64,000 bases of DNA from Dastarcus helophoroides (taxonomy: Eukaryota; Arthropoda; Insecta; Coleoptera; Bothrideridae), in contig CM053327.1 in NCBI GenBank assembly GCA_028583605.1, positions 36,278,126-36,342,125 of the forward strand, read 5' to 3'. The stretch's first letter is position 1. Each line of letters starts with the position of its first letter. Under the pieces are notes generated by a model. That model saw only the letters and a list, made by a program, of their open reading frames with translations, was not told the DNA's origin and ran no database searches. The position numbers and the translations under genes were made by a program. Shown in pieces: positions 32,721 through 45,680 of this stretch.

Positions 32721-33560
32721 TCGAAAGGCTGGGAGGTGAGAGGTCATCATGTTTTCAAAGTTTTCAGCAGCTAAATTTAAGCACTAAGCTGTTGGGACGA
32801 CGTATAAATATTACATATTAATAGCGCAACTTGGGGCAATTTCCCGTGCATCATTTTTCGCCATACACAAAGATAATTTACAAGTTGTTGTAAAGAAGCT
32901 CGGATCATAACGTCTTTAATCAGATTTCAAGGAAATTACCTTGTCAACTCTGTTAATGAGCTCTTATACATGGGAATTTGAGAAAAATACGGACTTACTG
33001 GATGTTGAAGTGGTTGCTTGCATACAGCCCGGACGTTAATGATTTCCATAATTAATGCCGCAATGACATAAACTTATAATTAAGATATCAACTCGCTTTG
33101 ATATTGTTGCGTTGTTTGGTCGTATGATGCGTTTTTAACAAAACACTATGTGAAAATAATTATCAACGGCGATGCTTTTCCAACTCCCTGAGAACGCGTT
33201 CGTTCGCTACTAATTAAAATCTATTATTCCTTAATAATTAATGCCCCAGTGGTCAATTAAAATTCTAAATCCACGAGATCCGGTTGTTTTTTTTAATCTA
33301 CAACATTGATTTTATAATTCTGCTGTATTTCCCTAATCTTTCTTATTTTCATTTCTGACGTGCAATGCATATATGAGAAATTACCTCGGTAGCATTGTCT
33401 ACTGAATATTTCACACGGAAAGTAAAATTTGCCTAAACTTTAAGTGTTATTCCTTCCTGTTTCGTGTATTAAACCGTATTAAACCATCAAGTGCCCATCA
33501 AAATCCTAATTCTAATTTCTGGGAAAGTCTTAATAACGCTTTTACGCTTGTGAGCTCTGT

Positions 33561-33604
33561 CAAGGGTTATGCGAGGCTCAATCAAGGGTTATACGAGGCT
33601 CAAT
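33561..33604. repeat. 22-bp direct duplication
   Basis: CAAGGGTTATGCGAGGCTCA at 33561 recurs at 33583 with one substitution (GTTATACG). Confidence 0.85.
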
Positions 33605-34017
33605 CAATTAGTGCAAAGGTTAAAAGCGTTTAAGGCCAGCTTCCGTCATCAGGTTGAGATGAAAGTTGTACAAAAAGAAGTTAAGTTCGGTTTGTTTATT
33701 AGCATAACCTATTGTCTCCTGATAGATTATGTGCTATCATCATTTGGTCACAAACAGCGATTGACAAACTAAGATCTAACGCAATCGCTGTTTAGGGGCT
33801 GTTTGGGGCACTCTAGAAGAGATTGCCATTCCTTAATTAAAAAAAAGACGGTAACTGAAAATTTAGACGTCTGTAAGAAGCAACTGGCGAAGGAAATGCC
33901 AATCAGCAGAAATGGAATCATCACTTGATCAATTATCCTTATTCACTTTAATTTTGAAAAAATTCCTTACTCGCAAAAAAAATTATCAGCACGTGAAATA
34001 GTGATGAAGAAAGCAAG

Positions 34018-34170
34018 ATTTCTTGTCTTGCTAGCTAACTTCTTGTCTTGTCTTGTCTTGCTGAACTGAGACAAGAAGTTGTTTTACTTCTTGTCTTGCC
34101 AATTTCTTACCAGTTTGATTCTTGTCTTGCTAGAAAGAGTCTTGCTTTTTCTTGTTCTTGCTGGCTCTTT
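34018..34170. repeat. CTTGTCTTG-rich simple repeat
   Basis: Seven or more TTCTTGTCTTG or CTTGTCTTGC strings lie within 150 bases, plus one inverted copy, GAGACAAGAAG. It is an imperfect microsatellite-like tract. Confidence 0.75.
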
Positions 34171-36082
34171 GTTTTGCGGTTTTGAACCAGCAAGCAGTCA
34201 GTGAGGGAGTCAAAATGCCGACACTAAAAAGTGATTTAAGTTCAGGTTCAGAAAATTTCATTTGCCGAAAAAGGGGAACATATGCAACAAAACAAAACAA
34301 CAACAAAACAAGTGCTACAAGTTTTAAATCGAATAAAAATTAGCACACAACAGATTACTAGTATATTGTGGTTAACTACGGAGATAAATCTGCTCCAAAA
34401 GTATTAAAAAAACTAAACGAAAATCAAATGAGACTAATACTAATAAAAAAGTAGATAGACAAATGGGGTTCTGGATCAACAATTCACCATAACTTTGGAC
34501 GGGGTCGACTTTGGACATCTAACAGATGCGACCTACGTATAAACTCTTGATTTGCCTCCGTTTTTGCACCTACGTCATAGAATCATTGAGTTACTCGCTC
34601 ACGAAAAAATAACATTTAACTGTAACTTAGAAAATGACTTGCCCAAAACTTTGATTTGCCACTGAAATATACATGTACCTTCCATAAAGAATTATTAAAC
34701 AATTATTAAAGATTCAAAAGAGCGCTGACAAATTACGTGCACCTATGGCTTCGATATTTTGGTCAGCTCGAATCAGAAACTCTTCTAACAGTTAACCAGC
34801 ATTCCTTGCAAGCGAAAGAGTCGATGTCTTAAAGCAGGCTCCATTGTGTATGCATTGAACGCCCGAGGGCCGATTTTTACGGAAATATAGGTTGCTTGAC
34901 AGGCATATAAATATAATTGATTAGTTTATAAACAAATGCATGTAATCTATCATTGAAATGCCCCCCGACCAACTCGCTGATAGCTTATTATTTTATTATT
35001 CAAATTGCACATTACGTCCGAAAAAAAAATCGTCGACGTTTCAATTATTAACATCGGCGCTAAATGATCTGCAAGAAGGTAAATATCCCCTATTAAAGCG
35101 AAAAAATTATTCCGACTCCGCTGGCGGGCGAGGATGAGCAGGGAATATAAATTTGAACAATTTATTACCTTCAAAGAGAAATAAGAGAAATGCAAGACCA
35201 GGAAATGAAAAGGGTACTTTTGCTACGTTTTATAAATTCTGCCAGAGACAAAAAATAAGGACAATCTATCAAATGAGCGATCATATAAAAGCGCGTATTT
35301 GGGAGAAAAAGCTGCTACGGCGAAAAGCTTTCATTAAATGGCGTTTTGGGGGACTTTAATAAAGATGAGCGGGAACGCTTTGTTATTTTTGACCTCGTCC
35401 TGGGTGGGGAGGGGGCGACACTGCTGCAGCTATTTGCAGCTTGTAGGACTTTTAGGACACTGCGGGGCTTCCTATTGGTGTGAGCAACGCAAACTGACAC
35501 ACCTTGACAAGAATGTATTTGATGCTGTAACTAATTGGGACATTAAACAGTTATCCGTTCAGGATAAGGACAATTTTAGTAGATGAAAGCCATTAGGGAC
35601 ATAAGCAGCCAAAGAAATGACTCATACGGTCGAGACATAGAATGTTTAAAACATAGACCAATAGACTGGCCGCATCGGGGTAACCAGTGAAGGCAGTTGG
35701 AGGCCTGGCGAAAGTCCAGCTGGAAATGCGCTCTTATTCCTTATCAGACCTTTGCAAAGTTAACATTGAGGTTTTTATGGCACATGGGCATTCAATATGG
35801 AAAAATGTATTGTGGAACATTATCAGAACAGCAATCAATATGTTAGTGAAGCAAAATCATTCCCTGGGGAGGTACAAATGAACTATATAAATATTCAAAT
35901 ATTCAATTGTCGGCATGCGCAAGTCACGTTTCACTGCAATCATCGCACCATTGACCTAACAATATTGTGCGCACATGTCGCGTGTTGAAAGTTTCATCTA
36001 AATCGTTAAAACCGTTTAATATTTACAAATTTAACTTAATCCGGCCGTTGCAAGAGTAGACGGATACCGAGTTCCCTCTTCC

Positions 36083-36385
36083 CCGCATTTTGCATTCAAC
36101 GGTTCTCATGCTACAAGACTGAAGCGGCCAGTCTATAGGGTCTACGGTCTGGAAGCTATTAGGGAGATTCTCAACAGTTATGAGTTGATGATATCAAATT
36201 TCTCACATTTTGCATTCAACGGTTCTCATGCTACAAGATTGAAGCGGCCAGTCTATATGGTCTATGGTCTGGAAGCTATTAGGGAGATTCTCAACAGTTA
36301 TAAGTTGAAGATATCAATGGTCTATGTTCTGGAAGCTATTAGGGAGATTCTCAATAGTTATAAGTTGAAGACATCAAATATCTGA
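36083..36385. repeat. 120-bp duplication plus a third partial copy
   Basis: CATTTTGCATTCAACGGTTC at 36086 recurs at 36206, each copy continuing through GAAGCGGCCAGTCTATA and GGAAGCTATTAGGGAGATTC. A further 58-bp partial copy (TCTGGAAGCTATTAGGGAGA) follows at about 36328. The copies are very similar, so the duplication is recent. Confidence 0.9.
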
Positions 36386-37380
36386 AAGAGAACTATTCTG
36401 GTAGGCGTGAGATAAAACTATAAGCTGAGAATCGTACCTTAAGTTGTAAACATGTTCAATGGTTATACATAAATAAGTTAATCTGTCAAATGAATGTGTC
36501 AATAACCCACACTGTTTAATTATCAAATCGCTAACACATAACAATGTTTCTAACCTTAACTTTATGGGTGGTATTTGTTAGATTCAAATTGTTTAAGGGA
36601 CCAAATACGATCGAAACCACTCTTCCATGCTCCATTATGAATCAGGATTCCAGCTTATTTGTACATTGCAGTATAGCTGAAGAGATTATTTTTTCTAAAA
36701 ATATTAAGACACCAGAAGTCTTTTTAACGATAGTTTCGGCGTCCCTTGGCATGATCCCGCTCTGGAGCAAGCACCAGAACAACAAAGCTTTGTTACAGAT
36801 ACCCCGTGAACGCCAAAGCTTTTAATTCCACGATATTTGCCAGATCTGTTTATTTCGAGTAGGAAATTAATTCACTCCGTAATACATTTTCCATATTTAC
36901 CTTGGTCCCTATGCAAAGAAACATCCGAACCATTTGCCAATAATTAAAACGGTTCGCATTAAACACATTCAACGTTTTGTCGGTTCAGTCGAGAAATTTG
37001 TTGTGTATTTCTATATTTACTCGACAAAGAGACTGGTAGTCCGTAAATGGTATAATAGTTTGTTGAGCACGTTTAAACATAATCGCGTAACCAAAGATTC
37101 CAACCAGCCAGTGGAATTATTTACTTTAATTTTAGAAATTTCTATCTCGACCTCGGCTCCAACCGCAACGGTTGGATAAAGTGCTATCTACATACACGAA
37201 TGGCTTTCGCAATTACAATTTTGCGTATTTTCTGTATCAAGCGAGGAATGTTTTAATACGCTTTTTGTCGCTGGAATTAAATGGAATAAAGACGAGTTTC
37301 TAGGTTTCGAAAATGAAGGCGAGCTTACCATTTCTCGCAAATTAAAATGCTGTAACTTTTGCTTCATTCACCGTTTAAGG

Positions 37381-40300
37381 AATGTGATGTAAGTGTTCAC
37401 TATTTCTTTGCGATATGGGCTCTTAAGCTTAGCTCTTCAGATATCAGCTCTTAAGATATCTGACAATCATTTAACATACCCATCTCGAAGAAATTATAAG
37501 AAGAAGAAGAATTGACCACCAAATAAAATATGCATTCTATGACTCCTTAGAAGAATGGACGTTTCTATAAAGCCCTTTACTCTTAGTCGAAACTCTTAGC
37601 TTCTCTATTAAAAGTTTAAATGAAGCAAGTTCATTAAAGGTTAAAAGCCATTAAAACATAAACTTACACTCTTCTTGAGAAGTAAAGCTTGTCCTAGTGA
37701 GTGAAAGCTAATGTGACGTGATTCATGACAAAAATACTTTAGTTATTTGATCCTGAATGATCGAGTAAGAATCTTCTATGATGCTTGCTCTTGCTTCGAA
37801 ATCAAATTATCAACGTTCAAAGGTTCCAAAATCGAGACTTTGCATATTAAAGCTTAAAAGCCATCAAAACAGAAACTTATACTCTTCCTGTCGAGTCCTA
37901 CCGAGTCAAAGCTAATGTGTCATGATTCATGTCACTTGAATCTGGATGGTCAAATAAAAATCTTTGAGGATTACTGATCTCAGCGGCCAAAGCCTCAAAA
38001 TCAAATCCTCTCATGAGCGTTCAAAGGTTCCGAAATCAAGGCTTTGTATATTAAAGCTTAAAAGCCATCAAAACAGAAACTTATACTCTTCTTGGGAAGT
38101 AGAGCTTGTCCGACTGAGTGAAAGCTAATGTGTCATGATTCATGACAAAAATGCTTTAGTTATTTGACCCAGGATGGTCGAGGAAGAATCTTCTACGTTT
38201 CTTGCTCTTGCTTCGAAATAAATCCTCTCATCAGAGTTCACAGGTCTCGAAAACGAGACTTTGCATATTAAAGCTTAAAAGCCATCAAAACAGAAACTTA
38301 TACTCTTCCTGCCGAGTCCTACTGAATCAAAGTTAATGTGTCATGATTCACGACAAAAATGCTTGAGTCATTTGACTCTGGATGGTCAAGTAAAAATCTT
38401 TAAGGATTACTGACCTCAGCGGACAAAGCCTTGAAATCAAATCCTCTCATGAGCGTTCAAAGGTTCCGAAATCAAGGCTTTGTATATTAAAGCTTAAAAG
38501 AAATCAAAACAGAAACTTATACTCTTCCTAGGAAGTATAGCTTGTCCTACTGAGTGAAAGCTAATGTGCATGATTCATGACAAAAACGCTTCAGTCAGTT
38601 GACCCTGGATGTTCGAGTAAGAATCTTCTATGTTTCTTGCTCTTGCTTCGAAATCAAATCATCAGTGTTCAAAGGTCCCGAAATCGAGACTTTGCATATT
38701 AAAGCTTAAAAGCCATCAAAACAGAAACTTATACTTTTCCTGCGGAGTCCTACCGAGTCAAAGCTAATGTGTCATGATTCATGACAAAAATGCTTCAGTC
38801 ATTAGGCTCTGGATGGTCAAGTAAAAATCTTTAAGGATTACTGATCTCAGCGGCCAAAGCCTCAAAATAAAATCCTCTTATGAGCGTTCAAAGGTTCCGC
38901 ATCCAAGGCTTTGCTTATTGAAGCTTAAAAGCCATCAAAACAGAAACATATACTCTTCCTAGGAAGTAAAGCTTGTCCTACTTAGTGAAAGCTAATGTGT
39001 CATGATTCATGACAAATATGCTTTAGTTATTTGACCCTGGATGGTCGAGTAAGAATCTTCTACGTTTCTTGCTCGTGCTTCCAAATAAATCCTCTCATCA
39101 GAGTTCACAGCCCTCGAAAACGAGACTTTGCATATTAAAGCTTAAAAACCATCAAAACGGAAACTTATACTCTTCCTGCCAAGTCCTACCGAATCAAAGT
39201 TAATGTGTCATGATTCACGACAATAATGCTTGAATCATTTGACTCTGGATGGTCAAGTAGTAAAAAATCTTTAAGGATTACTCATCTCTGCGGCCAAAGC
39301 CTCGAAATCAAATCCTCTTATGAGTCTTCAAAGGTTCCGCAATCAAGGCTTTGTATATTAAAGCTTAAAAGCCATCAAACCAGACACATATACTCTTCCT
39401 AGGAAGTAAAGGTTGTCCTACTGAGTGAAAGCTAATGTGTCATGATTCATGACAAAAATGCTTTAGTCATTTGACCCTGGATGTTCGAGTAAGAATCTTC
39501 TATGTTTCTTGCTCTTGCTTCGAAATCAAATCATCAGTGTTCAAAGGTCCCGAAATCGAGACTTTGCATATTAAAGCTTAAAAGCCATCAAAACAGAAAC
39601 TTATACTTTTCCTGCCGAGTCCTACCGAGTCAAAGCTAATGTGTCATGATTCATGACAAAAATGCTTCAGTCATTAGGCTCTGGATGGTCAAGTAAAAAT
39701 CTTTAAGGATTACTGATCTCAGCGGCCAAAGCCTCAAAATAAAATCCTTTTATGAGTTATGAGTTCAAAGGTTCCGCATTCAAGGCTTTGTATATTAAAG
39801 CTTAAAAGCCATCAAAACAAAAACATATACTCTTCCTAGGAAGTAAAGCTTGTCCTACTGAGTGAAAGCTAATGTGTCATGATTCATGACAAAAACGCTT
39901 TAGTCATTTGACCCTGGATGTTCGAGTAAGAATCTTCTACGTTTCTTGCTCTTGCTTCGAAATCAAATCATCAGCGTTCAAAGGCCCCGAAGTCAAGACT
40001 GCATATTAAAGCTTAAAAGCCATCAAAACAGAAACTTATACTTTTCCTGCCGAGTCCTATCGAATCAAAGATAATGTGGCATGATTCATGACAAAAATGC
40101 TTTAGTCATTTGACTCTGAATGGTCAAGTAAAAATCTTTAAGTATTACTGATCTCGGCCAAGCCTCAAAATTAAATCCCCTCATGAGCGTTCAAAGGTTC
40201 CGAAAGCAAGGCTTTGCATATTAAATCTTAAAAGCCATCAAAACAGAAACTTGCACTCTTCCTAAGAAGTAAAGTTTTTCCTACTGAGTCAAAGCTAATG

Positions 40301-41300
40301 TGTCATGATTCATGACAAAAATGCTTTAGTGATTTGACCCTGCATGGTCCAAGTAAAAATCTTTGTTTGCTCTCAGCGACCAAAGTTTCGAAATTAAATC
40401 CTCTCATCAGCGTTCACAGGTTCCAAAATCAAGGCTTTGCATATTAAAGCTTAAAAGCCATCAAAACAGAAACTTATACCCTTCCTAGGAAGTAAAGCTT
40501 GTCCTACCGAGTCAACGCTAATGTGTCATAATTCATGACAGAAATGTTTTACTCATTTGACCCTGGATGGTCAAGATCTTCGACAATTACTCCTCTCAGC
40601 TGCCAAAGCCTCGAAATCAAGTCTTCTCCTCAGCATTCAAAAGTACTAAAATCAAGGCTTTGCATATTAAAGCTCAAAACCCATCAAAACAGAAACTTAT
40701 ACCCTTCCTAGGAAGTAAAGCTTGTCCTACCGAGTCGAAGCTAATGCGTCCTAATTCATGACAGAAATGTTTTACTCATTTGACCCTGGATAGTCAAGAT
40801 CTTCGACAATTACTCTTTTCAGCTGCCAAAGCTTCGAAATCAAGTTCTCTCCTCAGCATTCAAAAGTTCTGAAATCAAGGCTTTGCAGATTAAGTTCAAA
40901 AGCCATCAAAATAGAAACTTATACTCTTCCTAGGAAGTGAAACTGGTTCTACCGAGTCAAAGTTAATGTGTCATGATTCATTTACAAAAAAGCTTTAGTC
41001 ATTTGACTCTGGATGGTCAACATTTTCGACAATTACTCCTCTCAGCTGCCAAAGCCTCGAAATCAATACTCTTATCAGCGCCCAAAAATTCCAAAATCAA
41101 GACTTTGCAGGAAAATATTTCCTTGTGAGATAAGAGCGCAAATTTAATATGATTCATGTCAAAAATGCTTCGAATCATTTGGTATCTAGCAGCCCAGTGA
41201 AATTAAAATCTTCAGCAATTGTTTTTCTCGGCGATAGAAGTCTCTAAAAACAAGGTTTTACAAAACAACTTTTGTTTCTGATTTAATAAACATGGTCTGA
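37381..41300. repeat. ~433-bp dimeric satellite, about nine units
   Basis: The landmark TCATGATTCATGACAAAAAT recurs about every 215 bp, but spacing alternates between short (202-207) and long (226-231) in the centre of the array. One monomer type carries GTTTCTTGCTCTTGCTTCGA and the other TACTGATCTCAGCGGCCAAA. All share ATATTAAAGCTTAAAAGCCA and AAACTTATACTCTTCCT. This alternation defines a higher-order dimer of about 433 bp. Monomers at both edges are more diverged. Confidence 0.93.
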
Positions 41301-41777
41301 TTCGTGACAAAACTATTCATATGTTTGATAAATCCAAAGCCTAATAAAAAAATTCAAGAAAATTGTGGTATATCTTCTTGTCGGCACCCAAGTGCCCTAA
41401 AAGCTGGGCTTTTTAATCCTTGAAACTTCTGATTGTCGAAAACTGAAAAGCAACTTGTGATTTATGACAAAATGAGTCAAAACCATTCCAATATTCGATA
41501 ATGATGAGAGCTCCAGTCAGAAATTTATATCATTTAGAAAGAAACCTTACCTTCTGAAAAATAAAATAAAATTTTGACTCATGACAAAACTGATTTACAG
41601 ATATTTGGAGAATCGAATTCCCAATGAAGAACAAAGAGATTTTTAGAGTTATTTATGCCAACGCTACAAATTCATAAAAGAATACCTTCGCGTCTTCCGA
41701 AATTAAGCTAATTTCATAATCATAATGCAACAAATATATTATGATTCATGACAAAAATGCATTAACAACATTTTAGC
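41301..41777. repeat. Decayed edge of the 433-bp satellite
   Basis: Isolated diverged copies of the TTTATGACAAAATGAGTCAA or TTCATGACAAAAATGC motif occur at about 41460, 41577 and 41740. The segment GGAGAATCGAATTCCCAATG at about 41608 has a relative at about 43326. Confidence 0.6.
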
Positions 41778-42538
41778 GTTCTATAGCTGTAGACAAGAAG
41801 AATGCAACCTAGACTACAAATTCATGCAGCCCTCCCCAGGCGTGTATAGTGAATCATAGGTAGCTGAACTACCAACAGTTGAAACACTGCCACCTAGCAA
41901 AGCGGTTGCTCTCTAGAAGAGTTCCCAGAAGACAAGGATTCTATAATGCACAGACCTATAGGTTTGAACATGTATTAGATTCGAAGTTTGAAAACCAAAT
42001 ACCGGTTTCGATCTTGTTAGATCTCGTCAGTTTGGTATATTTAACGCGAATGCTAACAAACAAGTAAGTACTTAAACATTCACAGGCGTCAAGCGAGTGA
42101 CTCTTAGTATTACCACCTATTGGTCCATAGAGAAACTATGGCCATCGGCAACAATGTCGTATGCAAGAAAAATGCAACCTAGACTACGCTAGGTGGCAGT
42201 GTTTCAACTGTTGGTAGTTCAGCTACCTATGATTCACTATACACGCCGCCTGGAGGGCTGCATGAATTTGTAGTCTAGGTTGCATTCTTCTTGCATACGA
42301 CATTGATTGGCGATGGCCATAGTTTCTCTATGGACCAATAGGTGGTAATACTAAGAGTCACTCGCTTGACGCCTGTGAATGTTTTAGTACTTACTTGTCG
42401 GAACATTTGTTAGCATTCGAGTTGGATATACCAAACTGACGAGATCTAACAAGATCGAAACCAGTATTTGGTTTCCAAACTTCGAATCTAATAAATGTTC
42501 AAACCTATTGGTCTGTGCATTATAGAGTTCTATAGCTG
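41778..42538. mobile_element. Foldback element (41790-42526) with 12-bp target duplication
   Basis: GTTCTATAGCTG flanks it at 41778-41789 and 42527-42538. Internally there are two inverted pairs in interleaved order. Arm A (about 41800-41896, ending CACTGCCACCTAGC) matches the reverse complement at about 42188-42284. Arm B (about 41942-42198) matches the reverse complement at about 42285-42524. The order is A, B, A-inverted, B-inverted. Arm B is the family also inserted alone at 7926-8133. It encodes no transposase; the 62-codon frame at 41879 crosses the arms and is not a gene. Confidence 0.8.
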
Positions 42539-43640
42539 ATTAGGTTTTGGCCCCATTACTTAAATGATAAGACAAAAATATTTCCACTGTCTATTGCACA
42601 ATTTAATATCGTCATCTTGGAAAAAGCGCAAAGCGGATCAAATTGTGACTCATGACAAAATGAGTTCAAACACATTGCAATATTCTGTAAAGATAAAAAG
42701 CCCGAAAATCATAGCTTTATATCTTCTACAGAGAAGCTTTATCTTATGTATTTAGGCGAGCAATTCTTGTATATCAATATGTATATATTTAATATCTCGG
42801 AAACGGTTCTAACGATTCGGATGAAATGTTCTATTTGGCTGAGTTTTTACTTTTGAAATCCACTAAAATTGGTGCCTTCCAGAAAAGTGGGATTTTTTAC
42901 ACAAAAAAAAAAAACATATTCTATCTATCTCGTAACTCTAGCATTGAATGTTAGGATATTGGCACAGAGATGGCGCTAGTGAGTTGGCGTTGACGTCTTA
43001 CATCGTGTATAAGACGTCAACGTAATGGTTCTCTCCGCTCTTTTGCATTGGGTTAGCGAGATGATGTTGCGTCTTACGTCCTGTATAGCCAAAGACTATA
43101 AGGAAACGCCTTTTTTTGCTCTTTTGCCTTAGATGTTAGGCCTTAAACTTAAAATTAACGCCAAATATGGGATTTATGGGTTATAAATTGTAAAACCTAG
43201 AAAATAAGATTTTACAAAAATAATAACTCTGAGCGAAGCTAGGTAGTGTCGAAATTCTTTAGTAAAACAAAGCGAATTTGTTATGACTTGTAACAAAATT
43301 ACCTTAGACACTTTAGAGATATTCGAAGAATCGAATTCCCAATGAAGAATATAAGACATTTTTACAATTATTTCTGTCAAATTAGCCCCATGAAGGAAAT
43401 GTGTTACGGTTCATACGTTAGCATTTGGCCCCATTACGTAATGACAACGTCCACCACTGTATATTTTAATATTGTCATGTTGTTAAAAATAGCGAACAAG
43501 TTTGACGCATGATTTATGACAAACTGAGTCAAAAACCTTCGATAAAGACGGCTTTGCGGAGATTTCTAATAGTGAAGCATCCTCTTAGAAAAACAACGAA
43601 TCAGATTTATCATGAATCATCCATGCGTGCAAATGTTAAC
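42539..43640. repeat. Decayed satellite edge and unique sequence
   Basis: Diverged satellite motifs recur at about 42648 (CTCATGACAAAATGAG), 43310-43385 (GAATCGAATTCCCAATGAAG) and 43515 (TTTATGACAAACTGAGTC). Between them lie non-satellite stretches, including the hairpin at 42988-43021. Confidence 0.55.
42988..43022. repeat. Perfect 13-bp hairpin containing TGACGTC
   Basis: CGTTGACGTCTTA and TAAGACGTCAACG are perfect reverse complements separated by a 9-base loop (CATCGTGTA). Each arm carries TGACGTC, a CRE-type core. The string AGATGGCGCTAGTG lies just upstream. Confidence 0.85.
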
Positions 43641-45368
43641 GATAGAAGTACATAATTCCTAATCAAAGTGCATGAGCGAGATGTCACTGGTTCGTATTTC
43701 GGCTTGGGTTCTTCCGCCAATATCCATCATACCGTCACAAGCTTTATCTACATGGAATTGTGGGACATTTACATGATACGACTGCAGTATCATGTACAGC
43801 TCTATTATACCACATCCTTACATATCCCCGAGGTATCACACGACTTACAATAAGCCATCTGTCTCTTATCATATAATACCCGGCCCGTGTACCGAGATTC
43901 CAGCTTTTCAAACCTCCACAGCGACATATAAATGAAATCATGTAACAGTCATCGGTTTTTCACACGACTTGTTGATGCATGCCATTTGCAATTTATTGGC
44001 CTTTGCACTTTGTCGGCGTGTCGAAGTCGAAGATATCTAGGTCACATATAACATCTTATGCCATACGTTTTATTGACGTAAAAGTCAATACACCGCTAAA
44101 TATCTTTGAATTTATCATGCCAATTTCAACGATTGAGTAAATCCGTTGTATTTTGTGTATATCTTCGAAATTACTTCATGTGATTCGTTTTCGAACGAAG
44201 CCTGTATTAATCTGTTGTTGTGATGAGAACTGGAAAGTTACGCGGTTGGATTATTTTGAGGTAGAGGTAGCTTGACACATCGAATCATATATGAAAATCA
44301 CCAGCGAAAAGTATTCAAATGAATGCAGGAGGCTTTTCATCAACCGGCTCGGTTATGACACCGTAATTGAATAATTGAGCTCTCTTGTCAATCAATGAAA
44401 AGCTACCATAAATCCATCAAACGCAGGTCCCGAGTATCAGTTTCACTTTTATCCCGGCTTCAATATCTCGATGCATTTTTGCAATAAGCAATCAATTCGA
44501 GATTAATCGTCGAGCTGAAAAGCGGACCTAGAGATATTTTCAATTGAGGTTTGCGTAGAAAACGAATCGACCCAAATTCCGACGGTCTACATTGCAGCTA
44601 TAATCGAAAAACTCTAATAATTGTTCTTATAAGCAATCGCATTATTCCGAGAATTGACGTCTATTGTGGAATGGCTCGTGCTACCATTTTAATTGACCTA
44701 GTGGCGTTTAATATATGCCTTCAATCAAATGCGGTAGGCGCGGGAATGCAAAAAAAAGCGCTTCTGTAACGGAAGCGCATTGTTGGCAAAAATGCAAGAA
44801 AAAGAGCAAAACCGAATGACCTTATTTAAATTAGGTTTGTGATACAACGAGACAGCTAATTCACTGATTTATCCTCCGAAGGTTAGAATAAAGATTCTTA
44901 AAGGAATGGAGACAGTTAGCGTTCATTGGAAATTTCGAGTAAATTCGTAAATTGTTCTATCGTTTTGCCACTCATGGATAGGTCACATAGATTAGGGGTA
45001 TTTAGTGTAGGAGCACCCGCAATCAATGGAGCCGCATACCATCAAAGGTAGGCCTACGTATTTATCTTACACTCATCCGTAAAGGTGATAATTATGTTTT
45101 CATTATTTTCAGGCTATTAACGCGTTTCGAGAGCTTTAGTAAGTTCACTAACGAACGCTTATTTTCTCGATGTTGGATTAAAATTTCTTTTTCGTGAATT
45201 TGGTTGTCTTACTGGATATCCTTGATGTCTGTTTCTTCCATCAGCAAAAACCACCCGGGGGTCTTTTCCTTCAAATTTCTATGACTGATTCTGTTTTCGA
45301 TCTGATCTTGGCTAGTAACTGAGGGAAATTTCTAATACTTCATACTTCCTAGTGCACTCAAAGCTACT
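43641..45368. other. Mostly unique non-coding sequence
   Basis: Ordinary complexity, no frame above about 72 codons, and no recognised domain or repeat. Confidence 0.4.
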
Positions 45369-45534
45369 TCTATTTTTTTTAACTCAATCCACTCGCAAAG
45401 GGCAACCTCCTAATGCCTTCAGACATCGCGAGTAGGATGCCGTAACAAGGATATGTGGCCTTCTTAAATAAGGAGAGGTTGTAATTTTTGGGGAAAATTC
45501 GTTCCGTAACAAATTCCATAGCTTGGAAGTTCTA
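45369..45534 (-). pseudogene. Jockey/CR1-like LINE, 3' end fragment
   Basis: Read on the minus strand it matches the 3' ends of the other LINE copies: the CTATAGAACTTCCAAG motif, ATTACAACCT.TCCTT, TACCCTTTGCGAGTGGATT-like sequence and a final A-run at about 45370-45378. It is joined head to head with a plus-strand copy of the same family at 45534/45535. Confidence 0.75.
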
Positions 45535-45623
45535 TAGATTGAAATATCTGGAGGAAAATAGAATCATCTCCGACAGGCAATACGGTTTTAGACAACAACG
45601 TTCCGTGGCGATCTACTGGCATA

Positions 45624-45644
45624 CTACCTTGATCAAAAAGTTCC
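45624..45644. repeat. Mariner terminal inverted repeat (outer end, transposase 3' side)
   Basis: It begins CTACCTTGATC and ends AAAGTTCC. It is the perfect reverse complement of 46881-46901, and similarity continues a few bases inward (AGGAAT versus CGGAAT). Confidence 0.95.
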
Positions 45645-45680
45645 AGGAATTTATTCAGAAAATTAAAAATACAAGTTTAT

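Larger units (their letters stand above)
32721..37380. other. Unique-looking 4.7-kb interval between two satellites
   Basis: Ordinary-complexity AT-rich DNA with frequent TAATTA/TTAATTAA motifs. Apart from the small repeats listed separately, I see no transposon and no domain in any frame. The best frames (36544-36825, 36934-37179) are under 95 codons and have no recognisable content. It could be intergenic or intronic. Confidence 0.4.

Noticed and set aside
34152..34343. 63-codon frame starting with a hydrophobic, signal-like segment
   Set aside because: The hydrophobic part is generated by the adjacent CTTGTCTTG repeat, and the remainder is low-complexity Lys/Asn/Ser.
36544..37179. Two frames of 93 and 81 codons in unique DNA
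   Set aside because: No recognisable domain, no supporting splice or polyadenylation context, and length within chance for this composition.
41879..42067. 62-codon frame inside the foldback element
   Set aside because: It crosses inverted arms and is not preserved in the related copy at 7926-8133.
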